Positions 37,195 to 52,021 of a DNA stretch of 64,000 nt are shown piece after piece; position 1 is the stretch's first letter; each line of letters starts with the position of its first letter. A program made the translations under genes and the position numbers. The stretch is from Desulfovibrionaceae bacterium (lineage in GTDB: Bacteria > Desulfobacterota > Desulfovibrionia > Desulfovibrionales > Desulfovibrionaceae). The notes under the pieces are model-generated. The model was given only the letters and a program-made list of their open reading frames with translations, made no database searches and was not told where the DNA came from. The stretch lies in NCBI GenBank assembly GCA_009773665.1, contig WSYE01000022.1, positions 1 to 64,000 on the forward strand, written 5' to 3'.

Positions 37195-39291
37195 ATGCAC
37201 CTTGACGCGCTTTTCAGCCCGAAAACCGTGGCCGTTATCGGCGCGTCCAGAACTTCAGGCAAAATCGGACATACCATTCTTCAAAATATGATCGAGGCTG
37301 GTTTCAGGGGCGAATTGTACCCCGTAAACCCTCATGCCGACACTATTCTCGGCCTTAAGGCGATGCACAGCATAGCCGAACTTCCCTCGCCCCTGGACCT
37401 GGCCGTGCTGGCCGTTCCGCGCGATGCGGTTGTGCCGTCCCTCAAGGCCCTGCTGCCCCATCGCCTGCGCGCTGCCGTGGTGGTCTCCGCCGGATACCGC
37501 GAATCCGGCAAGGAAGGCTGGAAGATCGAAGGCGAAGTGGCCCGCATCTGCCGCGACAACGACATCGCACTCATCGGCCCCAACTGCCTGGGTGTGCTCT
37601 CCACCGCAGACGGCGTCAACGCATCTTTCGCGCCGGGGTTTCCCCGCAAGGGCAACATCGCCTTCTTCTCCCAGTCGGGTGCCCTGTGCTCCGCCATCCT
37701 GGACTGGGCCATCGGCGAATCCATCGGCTTCTCCAAGTTCGTGAGCCTGGGCAACAAGGCCGTGGTTGACGAAACCCACATGCTCTACGCCCTGGCCCAG
37801 GACCCCGACACCAAGGTGGTGCTCGGCTACGTGGAGAACGTGGAGCACGGCGAGGCCTTTCTGCGCATGGCCCGCAAGATCACGCGCGAAAAGCCCGTGA
37901 TCATGCTCAAGGGCGGCACCACCGCCGCCGGAGCCAAGGCCGCGTCCTCGCACACCGGGGCCATGGTCGGCTCCGAGCACGCCTACGAGGCGGCCTTCCG
38001 CCAGACCGGCATCCTGCGCGCCCACACCGTGTCCGAAATGTTCGACCTGGCCCAGGCCTTTTCCACACAGCCCCTGCCCCAGGGACCGCGTCTGGCTATC
38101 GTCACCAACGCGGGCGGCCCAGCCGTGCTGGCCGCAGACGCCGCCGAGAAGTCGCTCCTCAGCATGACGCCGCTCTCGGCCCAGACCGTCGAAGCCCTGA
38201 AGGCCGACCTCCCTACCACCGCTGGAATTTACAACCCCGTGGACATCCTGGCCGATGCCACCGGAGAGCGCCTGGAGCGCGTGGCCTCCGTGGTGCTGAA
38301 CGATCCCCTGGTGGACAGCATGATGGTGCTCATCGCGCCCACGGCCTTCACCGACCCCGTCAAGCTGGCCCAGGCCGTGGTGGACGTCGCTGCCGACACC
38401 CACAAGCCGGTGTTGTGCTGCTTCATGGGCAAGGCGCGCATGGAGCCGGGCATCGCGATTCTGCGCGAGGCGTCCATCCCCTGCTACTCCTTCCCGGAGC
38501 AAGCCGTGCGCAGCCTGGAGGCCATGTACCGCTACGGCGTGCGCAAGAGCCGCCCTTCCCCGGTCATGGCCAGCGTGGAAGGCCGCAAGGACGTGGTGCG
38601 CCGGGTCATAAAAGACGTCCGCGCCCAGGGCATGACCGACATCCCCGAGGACCTGGCCTACGAGATCCTCAAGGCCTACGACCTCCCCGCCGCCAAGGCA
38701 GCCCTGGCCCGCACCTCCGACGAGGCCGTAGCCGCCGCAGCCAAGATCGGCTATCCGGTGGTGTGCAAGGTCGCCTCTCCCCAGATTTCCCACAAAGCCG
38801 ACGCCGGAGCGGTGGTAGTGGGTGTCGAAACTCCCGACGCGCTGCGCCAAGCCTTCCTGGAGATCACCGGGCACGTGAAGATCACACGCCCCGACGCCCA
38901 CGTCACCGGGTGCATGATCCAGGAACAGGCCCCGCAGAACATGATGGAGGTCGTGATCGGATTTCGCCGTGACGACCATTTCGGCCCGCTCCTGCGCTTC
39001 AGCCTGGGCGGCATCTACATGGACGTGCTGGGTGACATCTCCTACCGGCTGGCCCCGGTGTCCATGCACGACGCCCGCCAGCTCATACGCGGGATCGACT
39101 CCTACATGCTGCTCAAGGGCGTGCGCGGCGAACCCGCCGCCAACATCGAGACCCTGGAGGACATCGTCATCCGGCTCTCGCAACTGGCTATGGACTTCCC
39201 GGAAATTTATGAAGCCGAACTCGGCCCGGTGCTCGTCAACAATGAACGTGCCGTCGTGGCCGACGCGCGCCTGATGCTTCTGCCACGCTAG
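37195..39291 (+). CDS. ADP-forming acetyl-CoA synthetase (fused alpha and beta subunits)
   Basis: This enzyme converts acetyl-CoA, ADP and phosphate to acetate, CoA and ATP. The 698-residue protein has a CoA-binding domain (MHLDALFSPKTVAVIGAS), succinyl-CoA-ligase-like domains with the phospho-histidine segment SSHTGAMVG (H253), and a C-terminal ATP-grasp domain (from about 480; YPVVCKVASPQISHKADAGA). Its fused alpha-beta order is that of the acetate-CoA ligase family. The ATG at 37195 with GGAG upstream is preferred over an upstream start. It heads an operon with a DRTGG protein and PFOR, giving a short pyruvate-to-acetate route. Confidence 0.92.
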   Translation: MHLDALFSPKTVAVIGASRTSGKIGHTILQNMIEAGFRGELYPVNPHADTILGLKAMHSIAELPSPLDLAVLAVPRDAVVPSLKALLPHRLRAAVVVSAGYRESGKEGWKIEGEVARICRDNDIALIGPNCLGVLSTADGVNASFAPGFPRKGNIAFFSQSGALCSAILDWAIGESIGFSKFVSLGNKAVVDETHMLYALAQDPDTKVVLGYVENVEHGEAFLRMARKITREKPVIMLKGGTTAAGAKAASSHTGAMVGSEHAYEAAFRQTGILRAHTVSEMFDLAQAFSTQPLPQGPRLAIVTNAGGPAVLAADAAEKSLLSMTPLSAQTVEALKADLPTTAGIYNPVDILADATGERLERVASVVLNDPLVDSMMVLIAPTAFTDPVKLAQAVVDVAADTHKPVLCCFMGKARMEPGIAILREASIPCYSFPEQAVRSLEAMYRYGVRKSRPSPVMASVEGRKDVVRRVIKDVRAQGMTDIPEDLAYEILKAYDLPAAKAALARTSDEAVAAAAKIGYPVVCKVASPQISHKADAGAVVVGVETPDALRQAFLEITGHVKITRPDAHVTGCMIQEQAPQNMMEVVIGFRRDDHFGPLLRFSLGGIYMDVLGDISYRLAPVSMHDARQLIRGIDSYMLLKGVRGEPAANIETLEDIVIRLSQLAMDFPEIYEAELGPVLVNNERAVVADARLMLLPR

Positions 39292-39308
39292 CAAGGAGAC
39301 CAGCACTC

Positions 39309-44043
<4,735 letters not shown>

Positions 44044-44060
44044 CACCGAAACGACAACAC

Positions 44061-44099
44061 CCTGCCCCGGAACGGACGAAAGTCCGTTCCGGGTGCAGG
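44061..44099 (+). terminator. Strong hairpin after PFOR
   Basis: CCTGC (44061-44065) with GCAGG (44095-44099) encloses a perfect 12-bp stem CCCGGAACGGAC / GTCCGTTCCGGG with a GAAA loop (44066-44093). There is no T-run, so it may stabilise the mRNA 3' end or assist Rho rather than terminate on its own. Confidence 0.65.
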
Positions 44100-44257
44100 A
44101 CAGAATGATTCCGGGAGGCCGCCCCGCCCCTCGGAACACCAAAAGGACGGTCATCGGGCCGGCTGACAGTCACCCCCTCGCGGTATCGCCCCACCACACC
44201 CCGCCCATGAGCCGCGAGCCTCACCACGCTGCCCACCCTGTCGGCTAGCCCAACCGC

Positions 44258-44291
44258 GCGGGGGGAGAGAAATCTCTCCCCGCTTCCTTTT
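44258..44291 (+). terminator. Second hairpin in the 44.1-44.5 kb gap
   Basis: GGGGAGAG (44262-44269) pairs with CTCTCCCC (44274-44281), then CGCTTCCTTTT follows. It is a fair Rho-independent terminator on the plus strand, about 220 nt after PFOR. The rest of 44100-44517 has an imperfect inverted repeat (GGGCCATGAT...ATCATGACCC, about 44425-44453) and no credible gene; an open frame on the minus strand is antisense to PFOR. Confidence 0.45.
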
Positions 44292-44517
44292 GGGCTGGTC
44301 TTGGCTCTATCGATGCACCGGCGGTGCAGGTCGAACGCACCAGTCAAACGACTTTCTACCTGGTACGCCATGGGCATACGTGCTGTTTTGTGAAGGCCAA
44401 GGCTACAAAACAAAGAAAGGGCCATGATCGGAACAACGCCCAATCATGACCCGAAAAGAAGCATAGACGGTATGGAGTGGATCAACACATGATCCAACAT
44501 CCGGTTACGAGCACAGA

Positions 44518-44730
44518 CTAACGAAAAGCCCCTGGAGTGAAGCCGATGTTGGTGATGGCGGCCTTCACCACTTCATCGGAAACGGGCTTGGTCTCTTCGT
44601 AGGTAGCTGTTCCGAAGGTGAGATCGACCTTCACGTTGACCAAGCCGTCGATCTTCGTGAGCGCCTCGGTGACGGACTGCACGCAGTGGTTGCAGCTCAT
44701 GCCTTTGACTTCGATGGTCTTTGTGGTCAT
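44518..44730 (-). CDS. CopZ-like heavy-metal-associated protein
   Basis: The 70-residue protein is a single HMA domain with the metal motif GMSCNHC (C13, C16) and the usual ferredoxin-like pattern ending AAITNIGFTPG. It probably shuttles Cu(I) to a P-type ATPase encoded elsewhere; the P-type ATPase at 17.4 kb lacks the CPC motif of copper pumps and is not its partner. GAGG lies 6 nt before the ATG at 44730, and the longer open frame upstream is ignored. It is a single-gene unit. Confidence 0.9.
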   Translation of the reverse strand: MTTKTIEVKGMSCNHCVQSVTEALTKIDGLVNVKVDLTFGTATYEETKPVSDEVVKAAITNIGFTPGAFR

Positions 44731-44907
44731 GCGAACCTCGCAGGTAATTGTTGATTTGCCTGAGAACCCTACACAAAACCGCCGAAAGCGCAAAGGCTGC
44801 GCGTAGCTGACCAGTTGAAGCTGCGTCTTGATGAAAAGAAATAGAGGCGTTCCCCAATACAAGAGCAACTTTCCTCAACGGGCATATTTCAAATTTTCCG
44901 CCCTCGA

Positions 44908-44989
44908 CGCGAAGCTACTTGAACGTTTTTGAAGGAGAGTCCAGAGAGGAAACTTTTTTCAAAAAGTTTCCTCTCTGGCCGCCGGAGGC
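44908..44989 (-). repeat. Short-form palindromic repeat downstream of hisA
   Basis: An 18-bp perfect inverted repeat, CCAGAGAGGAAACTTTTT (44941-44958) and its complement (44961-44978), has only two bases between the arms. The left flank (44908-44940), read on the minus strand, matches 112-144 of the window. The right flank CTCTCTGGCCGCCGGAGGC matches the end of copy c at 24497. Confidence 0.8.
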
Positions 44990-45004
44990 ATTCAGCGGCA
45001 TGAT

Positions 45005-45034
45005 AACAAAAAGGCTGCCCCGAAAGGCAGCCTT
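45005..45034 (-). terminator. Rho-independent terminator of hisA operon
   Basis: On the minus strand AAGGCTGCC (45034-45026) pairs with GGCAGCCTT (45019-45011), loop TTTCGG, followed by a TTTTTG tract. Confidence 0.92.
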
Positions 45035-45067
45035 ATGATTGACTGTCGAAAAAAGCGAAACCGGCGT

Positions 45068-45805
45068 CTAGGCAGCGTTCTCGCCCAGCCAGCGCATGGC
45101 CTCGGTGAAATCCAGCGTGCCGGTGTAGATGGCCCGACCGCTGATGACGCCGTGGAGTCCCTTGGAGGCCAGGGGCGCAAGCGCCTTCAGGTCGTCCAGG
45201 GTGGCCACGCCGCCTGCGGCGATCACCTGCATTGTGGTCTTGGCCAGCAGCGCCTCCATGGCTGGGATGTTCACCCCGGTCTGCATGCCGTCCCGGCTGA
45301 TGTCCGTGTACACCATGAAGGCCGTGCCCTGCGCCTCCAGGCGGGGAAGCACGTCGTCCACGGTCAGCCCGGAGTCTTCCACCCAGCCTTTGGTCTTGAG
45401 CTTGCCGCCGTCGGCGTCCAGCGAGACGCAGATCTTGCCGGGCAGCGCCGCGCACAATTCGCCGTAGAGGTCGGGGTCGGCCAGGGCCATGGTACCGATG
45501 AGCAGCCGGGACACGCCCGCGTCCACATAGGCCTTGGCCGTGGCCAAGTCACGGATGCCGCCGCCAAGCTGCACCGGAATATCTCCAGCGCGCTTGCAGA
45601 TGGCGGCCACCAGCCCACGATTCCGGGGCTCGCCGTCAAATGCGCCGTCCAGGTCCACCACGTGCAACGCCTTGGCTCCCAGATCGAGCCAATGCCCGGC
45701 AGCGGCCACCGGGTCCGGATCAAAAACCGTGACCTGATCGGCCAAGCCCTGCTTGAGACGCACGCACTTGCCGTCTTTCAAGTCGATGGCCGGGTACAGA
45801 ATCAC
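45068..45805 (-). CDS. hisA: ProFAR isomerase HisA
   Basis: HisA isomerises the aminoaldose ProFAR to PRFAR in histidine synthesis. The 245-residue TIM barrel keeps the first-strand catalytic Asp ([13 protein letters not shown]8), the phosphate-binding GGGIRD and GGVAT loops, and the second Asp in [12 protein letters not shown]. The GTG start at 45805 is chosen because AGGAG lies 8 nt upstream and it overlaps the stop of the lipoprotein gene (GTGA). It is the last gene of a long minus-strand run. Confidence 0.96.
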   Translation of the reverse strand: MILYPAIDLKDGKCVRLKQGLADQVTVFDPDPVAAAGHWLDLGAKALHVVDLDGAFDGEPRNRGLVAAICKRAGDIPVQLGGGIRDLATAKAYVDAGVSRLLIGTMALADPDLYGELCAALPGKICVSLDADGGKLKTKGWVEDSGLTVDDVLPRLEAQGTAFMVYTDISRDGMQTGVNIPAMEALLAKTTMQVIAAGGVATLDDLKALAPLASKGLHGVISGRAIYTGTLDFTEAMRWLGENAA

Positions 45806-46452
45806 AGACCGAACTCCTTGAGAGCCTGCACAATGCCTTCGCTTGCCAGATCGGCTGCGGTTACCCACTGGCCCCGGCGCTTGAAGAACTTGTCGGCCTC
45901 CAGAATGTTATCCGTCAAAGCCTTCTGCTGGTAGTCGTAGTGGGAGTGGTTGACCAGTCCGCCGGTCTTCACGTTCACCAGGTACAGATCCATGATGACC
46001 CAGGCAGGGCTGGTGGAACCGGCGGCAGAGCCTTCGCGCTCCTTCCAGTGAGTGACGATGGGCACCAGCAGGAACTGGGCGTCCAGACACTTGCCGACTT
46101 CCTGCCAGTACTTGAGGGTGGCCAGACGGTTGGCGTCAGGGGAGCGGCGGACCAAGTCCATGCAGGTTGTGACCTTGGAGCCGACGATGATGTTGCGCTC
46201 CGGAGTGATCTTCATTGCCCTGTTCAGAGCGGCGTCCAGATCGCCCAGGGAATCGGCCTTGGGGGCGACGGCTCTGTCGGGCAGATACCCGGCCAGCAGT
46301 TCCCAGGGCTCCTGGGCCACGGTGAAGGGGGCCACGCCCACGGTGAACTGGGGGTTCATCTTGGAATCCACCTGGGGCGGACGGCGTTGGCACGCGGAGG
46401 CGAACAGGACCGACACAGCCAGCAGAACGAGAATAGCGCGATTGATACGCAT
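45802..46452 (-). CDS. Lipoprotein of unknown function between hisB and hisA
   Basis: The 216-residue precursor has a lipoprotein signal ([20 protein letters not shown] with C21 as the lipidation site). The body ([67 protein letters not shown]) has the look of periplasmic alpha/beta domains that assemble outer-membrane systems, but I cannot name the family. It starts next to the hisB stop and its own stop overlaps the hisA start, so it is embedded in a his operon for no obvious metabolic reason. Confidence 0.8.
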   Translation of the reverse strand: MRINRAILVLLAVSVLFASACQRRPPQVDSKMNPQFTVGVAPFTVAQEPWELLAGYLPDRAVAPKADSLGDLDAALNRAMKITPERNIIVGSKVTTCMDLVRRSPDANRLATLKYWQEVGKCLDAQFLLVPIVTHWKEREGSAAGSTSPAWVIMDLYLVNVKTGGLVNHSHYDYQQKALTDNILEADKFFKRRGQWVTAADLASEGIVQALKEFGL

Positions 46453-47033
46453 CAGCCTAGGCTCCCTTTGGTGCTCGGCACCCCGGCCCTGTCCCGCGCC
46501 ACGGCCTGGCGAAGCGAAACGCCAAGAGCCTTGAACGCGGATTCCAGCAGGTGATGCCCGTTTTTGCCGTACAGCATGCGTACATGCAGGTTCATCTGGC
46601 CCTTGAAGGCAACCGACTTGAAGAACTCGCGCCAGACGTCTTTTTCCTCACCGGCGATCTGGCCGGGCAGCAGGTCGTCCTCATACACCAGATAGGCGCG
46701 CCCGGAGAGGTCCACCACGGCCTCGGACAGGGCTTCGTCCAGGGGGAAGCGGGCAAATCCGACACGGTTGATGCCGGACTTGTCACCCAGGGCCTCGGAG
46801 AGGGCCTGTCCCAGGCACAGCCCCACGTCCTCCAGAGTGTGGTGGGCGTCGATATGCAGATCTCCCTTGCAGAAGAGCTTCAGGTCGAAGCCGGACCAGA
46901 AGGCCAGAAGCGTCAGCATGTGGTCCGCGAACCCCACGCCGGTGGACACCTCGGCCTGTCCGCTGCCGTCCAGGTCGAGCTCCAGTTCGATGGAGGTTTC
47001 CTTGGTGGTGCGTGCGATCTGGGCTCTACGCAT
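46452..47033 (-). CDS. hisB: Imidazoleglycerol-phosphate dehydratase HisB
   Basis: HisB dehydrates imidazoleglycerol phosphate in histidine synthesis. The 193-residue product is the dehydratase alone, without the phosphatase domain of E. coli HisB. The metal-binding motifs are present: [20 protein letters not shown] and the C-terminal [16 protein letters not shown]. The ATG at 47033 lies within the last bases of tatB (8-nt overlap); an upstream in-frame extension is antisense-like Pro/Arg sequence and is rejected. Confidence 0.95.
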   Translation of the reverse strand: MRRAQIARTTKETSIELELDLDGSGQAEVSTGVGFADHMLTLLAFWSGFDLKLFCKGDLHIDAHHTLEDVGLCLGQALSEALGDKSGINRVGFARFPLDEALSEAVVDLSGRAYLVYEDDLLPGQIAGEEKDVWREFFKSVAFKGQMNLHVRMLYGKNGHHLLESAFKALGVSLRQAVARDRAGVPSTKGSLG

Positions 47034-47499
47034 GGCTCTTGTCCGTGGCCGACGCGGCGGCGGGCTTGGCTTCGGCAATGGGCTTGGCGGCGGCTTCGGC
47101 AGTAGCGGTCGTTGCGGCGGATGCCTGGGTGGACCCGGTATCGCCGGACGATGCCGTGACCGTAGAGTCGGTCTTCGCGCCGGGCGCGGCTTCAGCCGAA
47201 GCACTGGACGTGACGTCGGGCGCAGGCGAGGCCGCGTCCGGTTTGGCGGCATCGGCCACTGCCTCGGCAGGCTTGGCATCGTCGCCGAAGAGTTCCTTCT
47301 TAGTCTCCTCGATGCGCTTGGCCTCGTCGGCCTTCTCGATTTCGCGCTCAAGCGTGGACTTCACGTCCGTGCTCATGCGCCGGAACTCGGAAAGACCTTT
47401 GCCGACGGACTTCATCAGATCGGGCAGCTTGGACGGCCCAATAAGGACCAGGGCCACGATCAGGATGATGACGAGCTCAGTGGAACCAATGCCGAACAT
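47026..47499 (-). CDS. tatB: Sec-independent translocase protein TatB
   Basis: The 157-residue protein has the TatA/TatB start [19 protein letters not shown] (membrane helix 5-22), the hinge [15 protein letters not shown] with its Gly-Pro, an amphipathic helix, then a long Ala/Thr/Pro-rich tail. Length and the charged helix favour TatB over TatA. TatB docks twin-arginine precursors with TatC. It sits 3 nt after guaA, and its end overlaps hisB. Confidence 0.88.
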   Translation of the reverse strand: MFGIGSTELVIILIVALVLIGPSKLPDLMKSVGKGLSEFRRMSTDVKSTLEREIEKADEAKRIEETKKELFGDDAKPAEAVADAAKPDAASPAPDVTSSASAEAAPGAKTDSTVTASSGDTGSTQASAATTATAEAAAKPIAEAKPAAASATDKSHA

Positions 47500-47502
47500 G
47501 AG

Positions 47503-49056
47503 TTACTCCCACTCGATGGTCGAGGGCGGCTTGGAAGAGACGTCCAGGACCACCCGGTTGATGCCCTTTACTTCGTTGATGATGCGGTTGGAAATCCTGG
47601 CCAGGATGTCCGTGGGCACGCGCGACCAGTCGGCGGTCATGGCGTCCAGGGAATCCACGATGCGCAGCGCGCAGACGTTCTCGTAGGTGCGGTCGTCGCC
47701 CATGACGCCAACGGTCTTCAGAGGCAGGAGCACTGCGAAGCCCTGCCAGACCTTGCGGTACCAGTCCGAGGCCAGAAGCTCACTCTGAACGATCTTGTCG
47801 GCCTTGCGCAGAATGTCCAGGCGTTCGCGGGTGATCTCGCCAATGATGCGGATGGCCAAGCCCGGTCCGGGGAAGGGATGACGCCAGATGATGCTTTCCG
47901 GCATGCCCAGCTCGTAGGCGACCTTGCGCACTTCGTCCTTGAACAGTTCACGCAAGGGCTCGACCAGCTTGAGGTCCATCTTTTCCGGCAGGCCGCCCAC
48001 GTTGTGGTGGCTCTTGATGACCACGGAAGGTCCGCCCTTGAAGCTCACTGACTCGATGACGTCCGGGTACAGGGTTCCCTGGGCCAGCCATTTGACGCCC
48101 GGAATGGCCTTGGCCTCCTGCTCGAAGACCTCGATGAAGGTGTGGCCGATGATCTTGCGCTTCTTCTCGGGGTCCTGGACGCCTTCCAGTCGGTCAAGGA
48201 AGAGATCCTGGGCCTGGACGAACTTGAGGTTCAGGTCGAAGTGCTCGCGCAGGTAGTTGACTACTTCCTCACCCTCGTGCAGGCGCAGCACGCCATTGTC
48301 CACGAAGATGCAGTGCAGTCGCTTGCCGATGGCCTTGTGCAGCAGCACGGCCACTACGGTGGAGTCCACACCGCCGGACAGGGCGCAGACCACGTGGTCG
48401 TCGCCGATCTTGGCGCGAAGGGCAGCCACTTCGTCTTCCACGTAGCTGGCCATGGTCCAGCCGGTGCCGACCTTGGCGATCTTGAACAGGAAGTTGCGCA
48501 GGATGGTCTCGCCGTCCTCGGTGTGGGCCACTTCCGGGTGGAACTGAAGCGCGAAGATGTTGCGGGAGACGTCCTGCATGGCGGCGGCGTCCACGTTCGG
48601 GGTACGGGCGATCACCGAGAAGCCGGTGGGCACGGACACCACGTGGTCGCCATGGGACATCCACACCGTAAGGGGGGCGTTGGTGTCCACGCCTTCAAAA
48701 AGGACGCTGGAACCAGTAACGGTCAGATCGGCGCGGCCATACTCGCGCTCCTTGGCTGCGGCCACTTTGCCGCCTTCCAGGGTGTGCGCCAGAAGCTGCA
48801 TGCCGTAGCAGATGCCAAGCACCGGCACGCCGAGCTCCAGCACTGCGGGGTCCAGCTGGGGCGAATCATCGTCACCCACGCTGCACGGGCCGCCGGAAAG
48901 GATGACAGCCTTGGGTCCGATGGCCCGAAGCTTGTCCGCTCCGATGGAGCAGGGATGGATTTCGGAGAAGACCCCGGCCTCGCGCACACGGCGCGCGATG
49001 AGCTGGGTGTACTGGGAGCCGAAGTCCAGGATTACGACGGTGTCGTTGTGTTGCAT
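47503..49056 (-). CDS. guaA: GMP synthase (glutamine-hydrolysing)
   Basis: GuaA converts XMP to GMP with glutamine and ATP. The 517-residue enzyme has an N-terminal class I amidotransferase domain with the triad C83 ([10 protein letters not shown]), H173 and E175 ([10 protein letters not shown]), the PP-loop SGGVDS (227-232) and the C-terminal dimerisation domain ending PPSTIEWE. The ATG follows the guaB stop directly, so guaB-guaA is an operon. Confidence 0.98.
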   Translation of the reverse strand: MQHNDTVVILDFGSQYTQLIARRVREAGVFSEIHPCSIGADKLRAIGPKAVILSGGPCSVGDDDSPQLDPAVLELGVPVLGICYGMQLLAHTLEGGKVAAAKEREYGRADLTVTGSSVLFEGVDTNAPLTVWMSHGDHVVSVPTGFSVIARTPNVDAAAMQDVSRNIFALQFHPEVAHTEDGETILRNFLFKIAKVGTGWTMASYVEDEVAALRAKIGDDHVVCALSGGVDSTVVAVLLHKAIGKRLHCIFVDNGVLRLHEGEEVVNYLREHFDLNLKFVQAQDLFLDRLEGVQDPEKKRKIIGHTFIEVFEQEAKAIPGVKWLAQGTLYPDVIESVSFKGGPSVVIKSHHNVGGLPEKMDLKLVEPLRELFKDEVRKVAYELGMPESIIWRHPFPGPGLAIRIIGEITRERLDILRKADKIVQSELLASDWYRKVWQGFAVLLPLKTVGVMGDDRTYENVCALRIVDSLDAMTADWSRVPTDILARISNRIINEVKGINRVVLDVSSKPPSTIEWE

Positions 49057-50514
49057 TTAGTAGCTCTCCACCCTGTAGTTGGGAGATTCCTTGGTGATGA
49101 TGACGTCGTGGACATGGGATTCGCGCAAGCCCGCAGGAGAAATGCGGGTGAACCGGGGCTTCTCCTGGAGGTCCTTGATGTTGGCGACGCCCACGTAGCC
49201 CATGCCGGAGCGCAGGCCGCCCACCATCTGGTAGATGGACTCGGACACGTGGCCCTTGAAGGGAACACGGCCAACGATGCCCTCGGGCACCAGCTTGGAG
49301 GTCTTGTCCTGGGAGTAGCGGTCGGCGCTGCCCTCGCGCATGGCGTCGATGGAGCCCATGCCGCGATAAATCTTGTAGGTGCGGCCCTGATACAGCATCG
49401 TCTCGCCGGGGCTTTCTTCGGTGCCCGCGAACATGGAGCCCATCATCACCGTGTCGGCTCCGGCGGCGATGGCCTTGACCACATCGCCCGAGAACTTGAT
49501 GCCGCCGTCGGCCACGCAGCAGCGGTCAGCTTCGCGGCAGGCGCGCACGGCTTCCATGATGGCGGTCACCTGTGGAACGCCGACGCCCGCCACAATGCGG
49601 GTGGTGCAGATGGAACCGGGTCCGATGCCCACCTTCACGGTGTCGGCTCCGGCAGCGATGAGGGCCTTGGCTCCTTCATAGGTGCCCACGTTGCCCGCGA
49701 CAAGCTGGCACTTGGGAAACTGGGAGCGGATGGCTTCCACGGCGGTCAGGATGTTGCGGGTGTGACCGTGCGCGGAGTCCAGCACGATGAAGTCGCACCC
49801 GGCTTCCATCAGTGCTTCCACGCGCTCGTCGCGCCCGGCGCCCACGCCGACCGCTCCGCCTGCGCGAAGGCGTCCCAGGGGGTCCTTGCAGGCGTTGGGG
49901 TATTTCTGGATCTTGTCGATGTCCTTGATGGTGATGAGGCCTTTCAACTTCTTGTGCTCGTCCACCACCAGGAGCTTCTCGATACGGTGGACGTGCAGGT
50001 GCTCTTTGGCGATCTCCAGCGGAGTGCCGACAGGGACGGTGATCAGCTTGTCGCTGGTCATGACGTCGCGCACCAGGGTCACGTCGTCGTCCACGAAGCG
50101 CACGTCGCGGTTGGTGACGATGCCCACCAGCCCGTCGTTCTCCACCACGGGCAGGCCCGAGATGGAGTATTCGGCCATCACCTTGAGGGCGGCGGCCACG
50201 GTCATCTCCGGGTGCACGGTCACCGGATCGATGATCATGCCGGATTCGCTTTTCTTGACCTTCTCCACTTCCAGCTTCTGCTGGGCCACGGACATGTTTT
50301 TGTGGATGACGCCCGCGCCGCCGTTGCGGGCCATGGAGATGGCCATGCGCGACTCGGTGACGGTGTCCATGGCTGCGGACAAGAGCGGGATGTTCAGCCG
50401 GATTTCCGGGGTGAGCCAGGTGGAGACGTCCGCCTGGTCAGGCAGGATCTCCGAATAGGCGGGAATGAGGAGTACGTCGTCGAACGTGAGGCCAAGGCTG
50501 TTTATTCTGTCCAT
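49057..50514 (-). CDS. guaB: IMP dehydrogenase
   Basis: GuaB oxidises IMP to XMP with NAD+, the committed step to guanine nucleotides. The 485-residue TIM barrel has two inserted CBS domains (about 95-205), the catalytic loop [16 protein letters not shown] (C303) and the flap region [16 protein letters not shown]. It lies directly upstream of guaA and 18 nt after livF. Confidence 0.98.
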   Translation of the reverse strand: MDRINSLGLTFDDVLLIPAYSEILPDQADVSTWLTPEIRLNIPLLSAAMDTVTESRMAISMARNGGAGVIHKNMSVAQQKLEVEKVKKSESGMIIDPVTVHPEMTVAAALKVMAEYSISGLPVVENDGLVGIVTNRDVRFVDDDVTLVRDVMTSDKLITVPVGTPLEIAKEHLHVHRIEKLLVVDEHKKLKGLITIKDIDKIQKYPNACKDPLGRLRAGGAVGVGAGRDERVEALMEAGCDFIVLDSAHGHTRNILTAVEAIRSQFPKCQLVAGNVGTYEGAKALIAAGADTVKVGIGPGSICTTRIVAGVGVPQVTAIMEAVRACREADRCCVADGGIKFSGDVVKAIAAGADTVMMGSMFAGTEESPGETMLYQGRTYKIYRGMGSIDAMREGSADRYSQDKTSKLVPEGIVGRVPFKGHVSESIYQMVGGLRSGMGYVGVANIKDLQEKPRFTRISPAGLRESHVHDVIITKESPNYRVESY

Positions 50515-50532
50515 GCGCCCTCCGCAGGCGGA

Positions 50533-51240
50533 TTAATCGAGTCCAAGATATGCCGAACGCACCTTCGGATTTTCAAGAAGGTCCTTGGCCGGGCCTTCCA
50601 GCGTGACCGCGCCGGTTTCCAGCACGTAACCGCGATGGGCGATGTGCAGGGCCATCTGCGCGTTCTGTTCAACCAGCAGGATGGTGGTCCCTTCACGGTT
50701 GATCCGCTGGATGATCTCAAAGATGTTTTCCACCACAATAGGAGCAAGCCCCAGGCTGGGTTCGTCCAGCAGGAGCAACTTAGGTCTTGCCATGAGCGCG
50801 CGCCCGATTGCAAGCATCTGCTGCTCGCCGCCGGAGAGCGTGCCGCCGTGCTGTTTCATGCGCTCACGCATTTTGGGGAACAGCTCGTAGACTTTTTCCT
50901 CGTCGGCCTTCACGCCGTCCTTGTCGTTTCGCAGATACGCACCCATGAGCAGGTTCTCGCGCACCGTGAGGCGGGGAAAGATCATGCGGCCCTCGGGCAC
51001 CTGGGTGATGCCCTTGGCCACGATCTTTTCCGTGGTCATCTTGGTGATGTCCTCGCCCAGGAACACGATCTTGCCCTGCTTGGGCTGGGTGACGCCCGAC
51101 ACGCTCATGAGCGAGGTGGTCTTGCCCGCGCCGTTTGCGCCGATGAGGGTGACGATTTCGCCCTGGTTCACGGTGAGCGTCACGCCCTTGAGGGCGTGGA
51201 TGGAGCCGTAATAGGTGTGTATGTCCGTCATACTAAGCAT
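50533..51240 (-). CDS. livF: Branched-chain amino acid ABC transporter ATPase LivF
   Basis: The 235-residue ATPase has Walker A GANGAGKT (34-41), signature TLSGGEQQML and Walker B LLLLDEPSLGLAP, with the LivF-type start MTDIHTYYGSIHALKGV. It energises uptake with LivG. The start overlaps the livG stop by 8 nt. An in-frame ATG three codons later could also be used. Confidence 0.94.
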   Translation of the reverse strand: MLSMTDIHTYYGSIHALKGVTLTVNQGEIVTLIGANGAGKTTSLMSVSGVTQPKQGKIVFLGEDITKMTTEKIVAKGITQVPEGRMIFPRLTVRENLLMGAYLRNDKDGVKADEEKVYELFPKMRERMKQHGGTLSGGEQQMLAIGRALMARPKLLLLDEPSLGLAPIVVENIFEIIQRINREGTTILLVEQNAQMALHIAHRGYVLETGAVTLEGPAKDLLENPKVRSAYLGLD

Positions 51241-52018
51241 GAGCCGCCCCCCTGCCCAGGTAGGCCTCGATGACCTCCGGGTTTTCCCTGATCTCGCGCG
51301 GGCCGCCCTCGGCGATCTTGACCCCGTGGTCCAGCACCACCAGATGTTCGCAGATGCTCATGACCAGCTTCATGTCGTGCTCGATAAGCACCACCGTGAC
51401 ATCCTTTTCCAGGATGGCATGGATGAGGTCCACCAGGGAGCCGGTCTCCTGGGGGTTCATGCCAGCGGCGGGCTCGTCCAGAAGCAGGAGCTTCGGCTGG
51501 CTGGCCAGGGCGCGGGCGATCTCCAGGCGGCGCTGGTCGCCGTAGGAGAGCGAGCTGGAGAGGTCCAGGGCCTTATGCTTCAGGCCCACGAAATCCAGAT
51601 ACTCCAAAGACTGCTCCACCAGGAGTTTTTCCTCGGCCTTCTGGGCCTTGGTGCGCAGCACCGCTCCCCAGAAGCCCTGCGCCGCCCGGCAATGCCGCCC
51701 GATGCGCACGTTGTCCAGCACCGGCAGCGAGCCGAAGAGGCGGATGTTCTGGAAGGTCCGGGCAACGCCCATCTGGGTCATCTGCTCGGGACGCGAACCG
51801 CCCACGGAAACGGGCGCGCCGCCCTTGTCGAAGGTGATGGTCCCTTCGGTGGGGGTATAGATGCCCGCGATGCAGTTGAACATGGTGGTCTTGCCAGCGC
51901 CGTTGGGGCCGATGAGCCCCAGGATGTGGCCCTTCTTTACCTCGAAGCTCACGTCGGCCAGGGCCAGGAGGCCGCCGAAACGCTTGCTCACGCCGTCGAT
52001 ATTGAGAATGGTGTCCAT
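51233..52018 (-). CDS. livG: Branched-chain amino acid ABC transporter ATPase LivG
   Basis: The 261-residue ATPase has Walker A GPNGAGKT (37-44), a LivG-type extended Q-loop region with [20 protein letters not shown], the signature [10 protein letters not shown] and Walker [14 protein letters not shown]. It starts 3 nt after livM and overlaps livF. Confidence 0.95.
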   Translation of the reverse strand: MDTILNIDGVSKRFGGLLALADVSFEVKKGHILGLIGPNGAGKTTMFNCIAGIYTPTEGTITFDKGGAPVSVGGSRPEQMTQMGVARTFQNIRLFGSLPVLDNVRIGRHCRAAQGFWGAVLRTKAQKAEEKLLVEQSLEYLDFVGLKHKALDLSSSLSYGDQRRLEIARALASQPKLLLLDEPAAGMNPQETGSLVDLIHAILEKDVTVVLIEHDMKLVMSICEHLVVLDHGVKIAEGGPREIRENPEVIEAYLGRGAAHA

Positions 52019-52021
52019 GCC

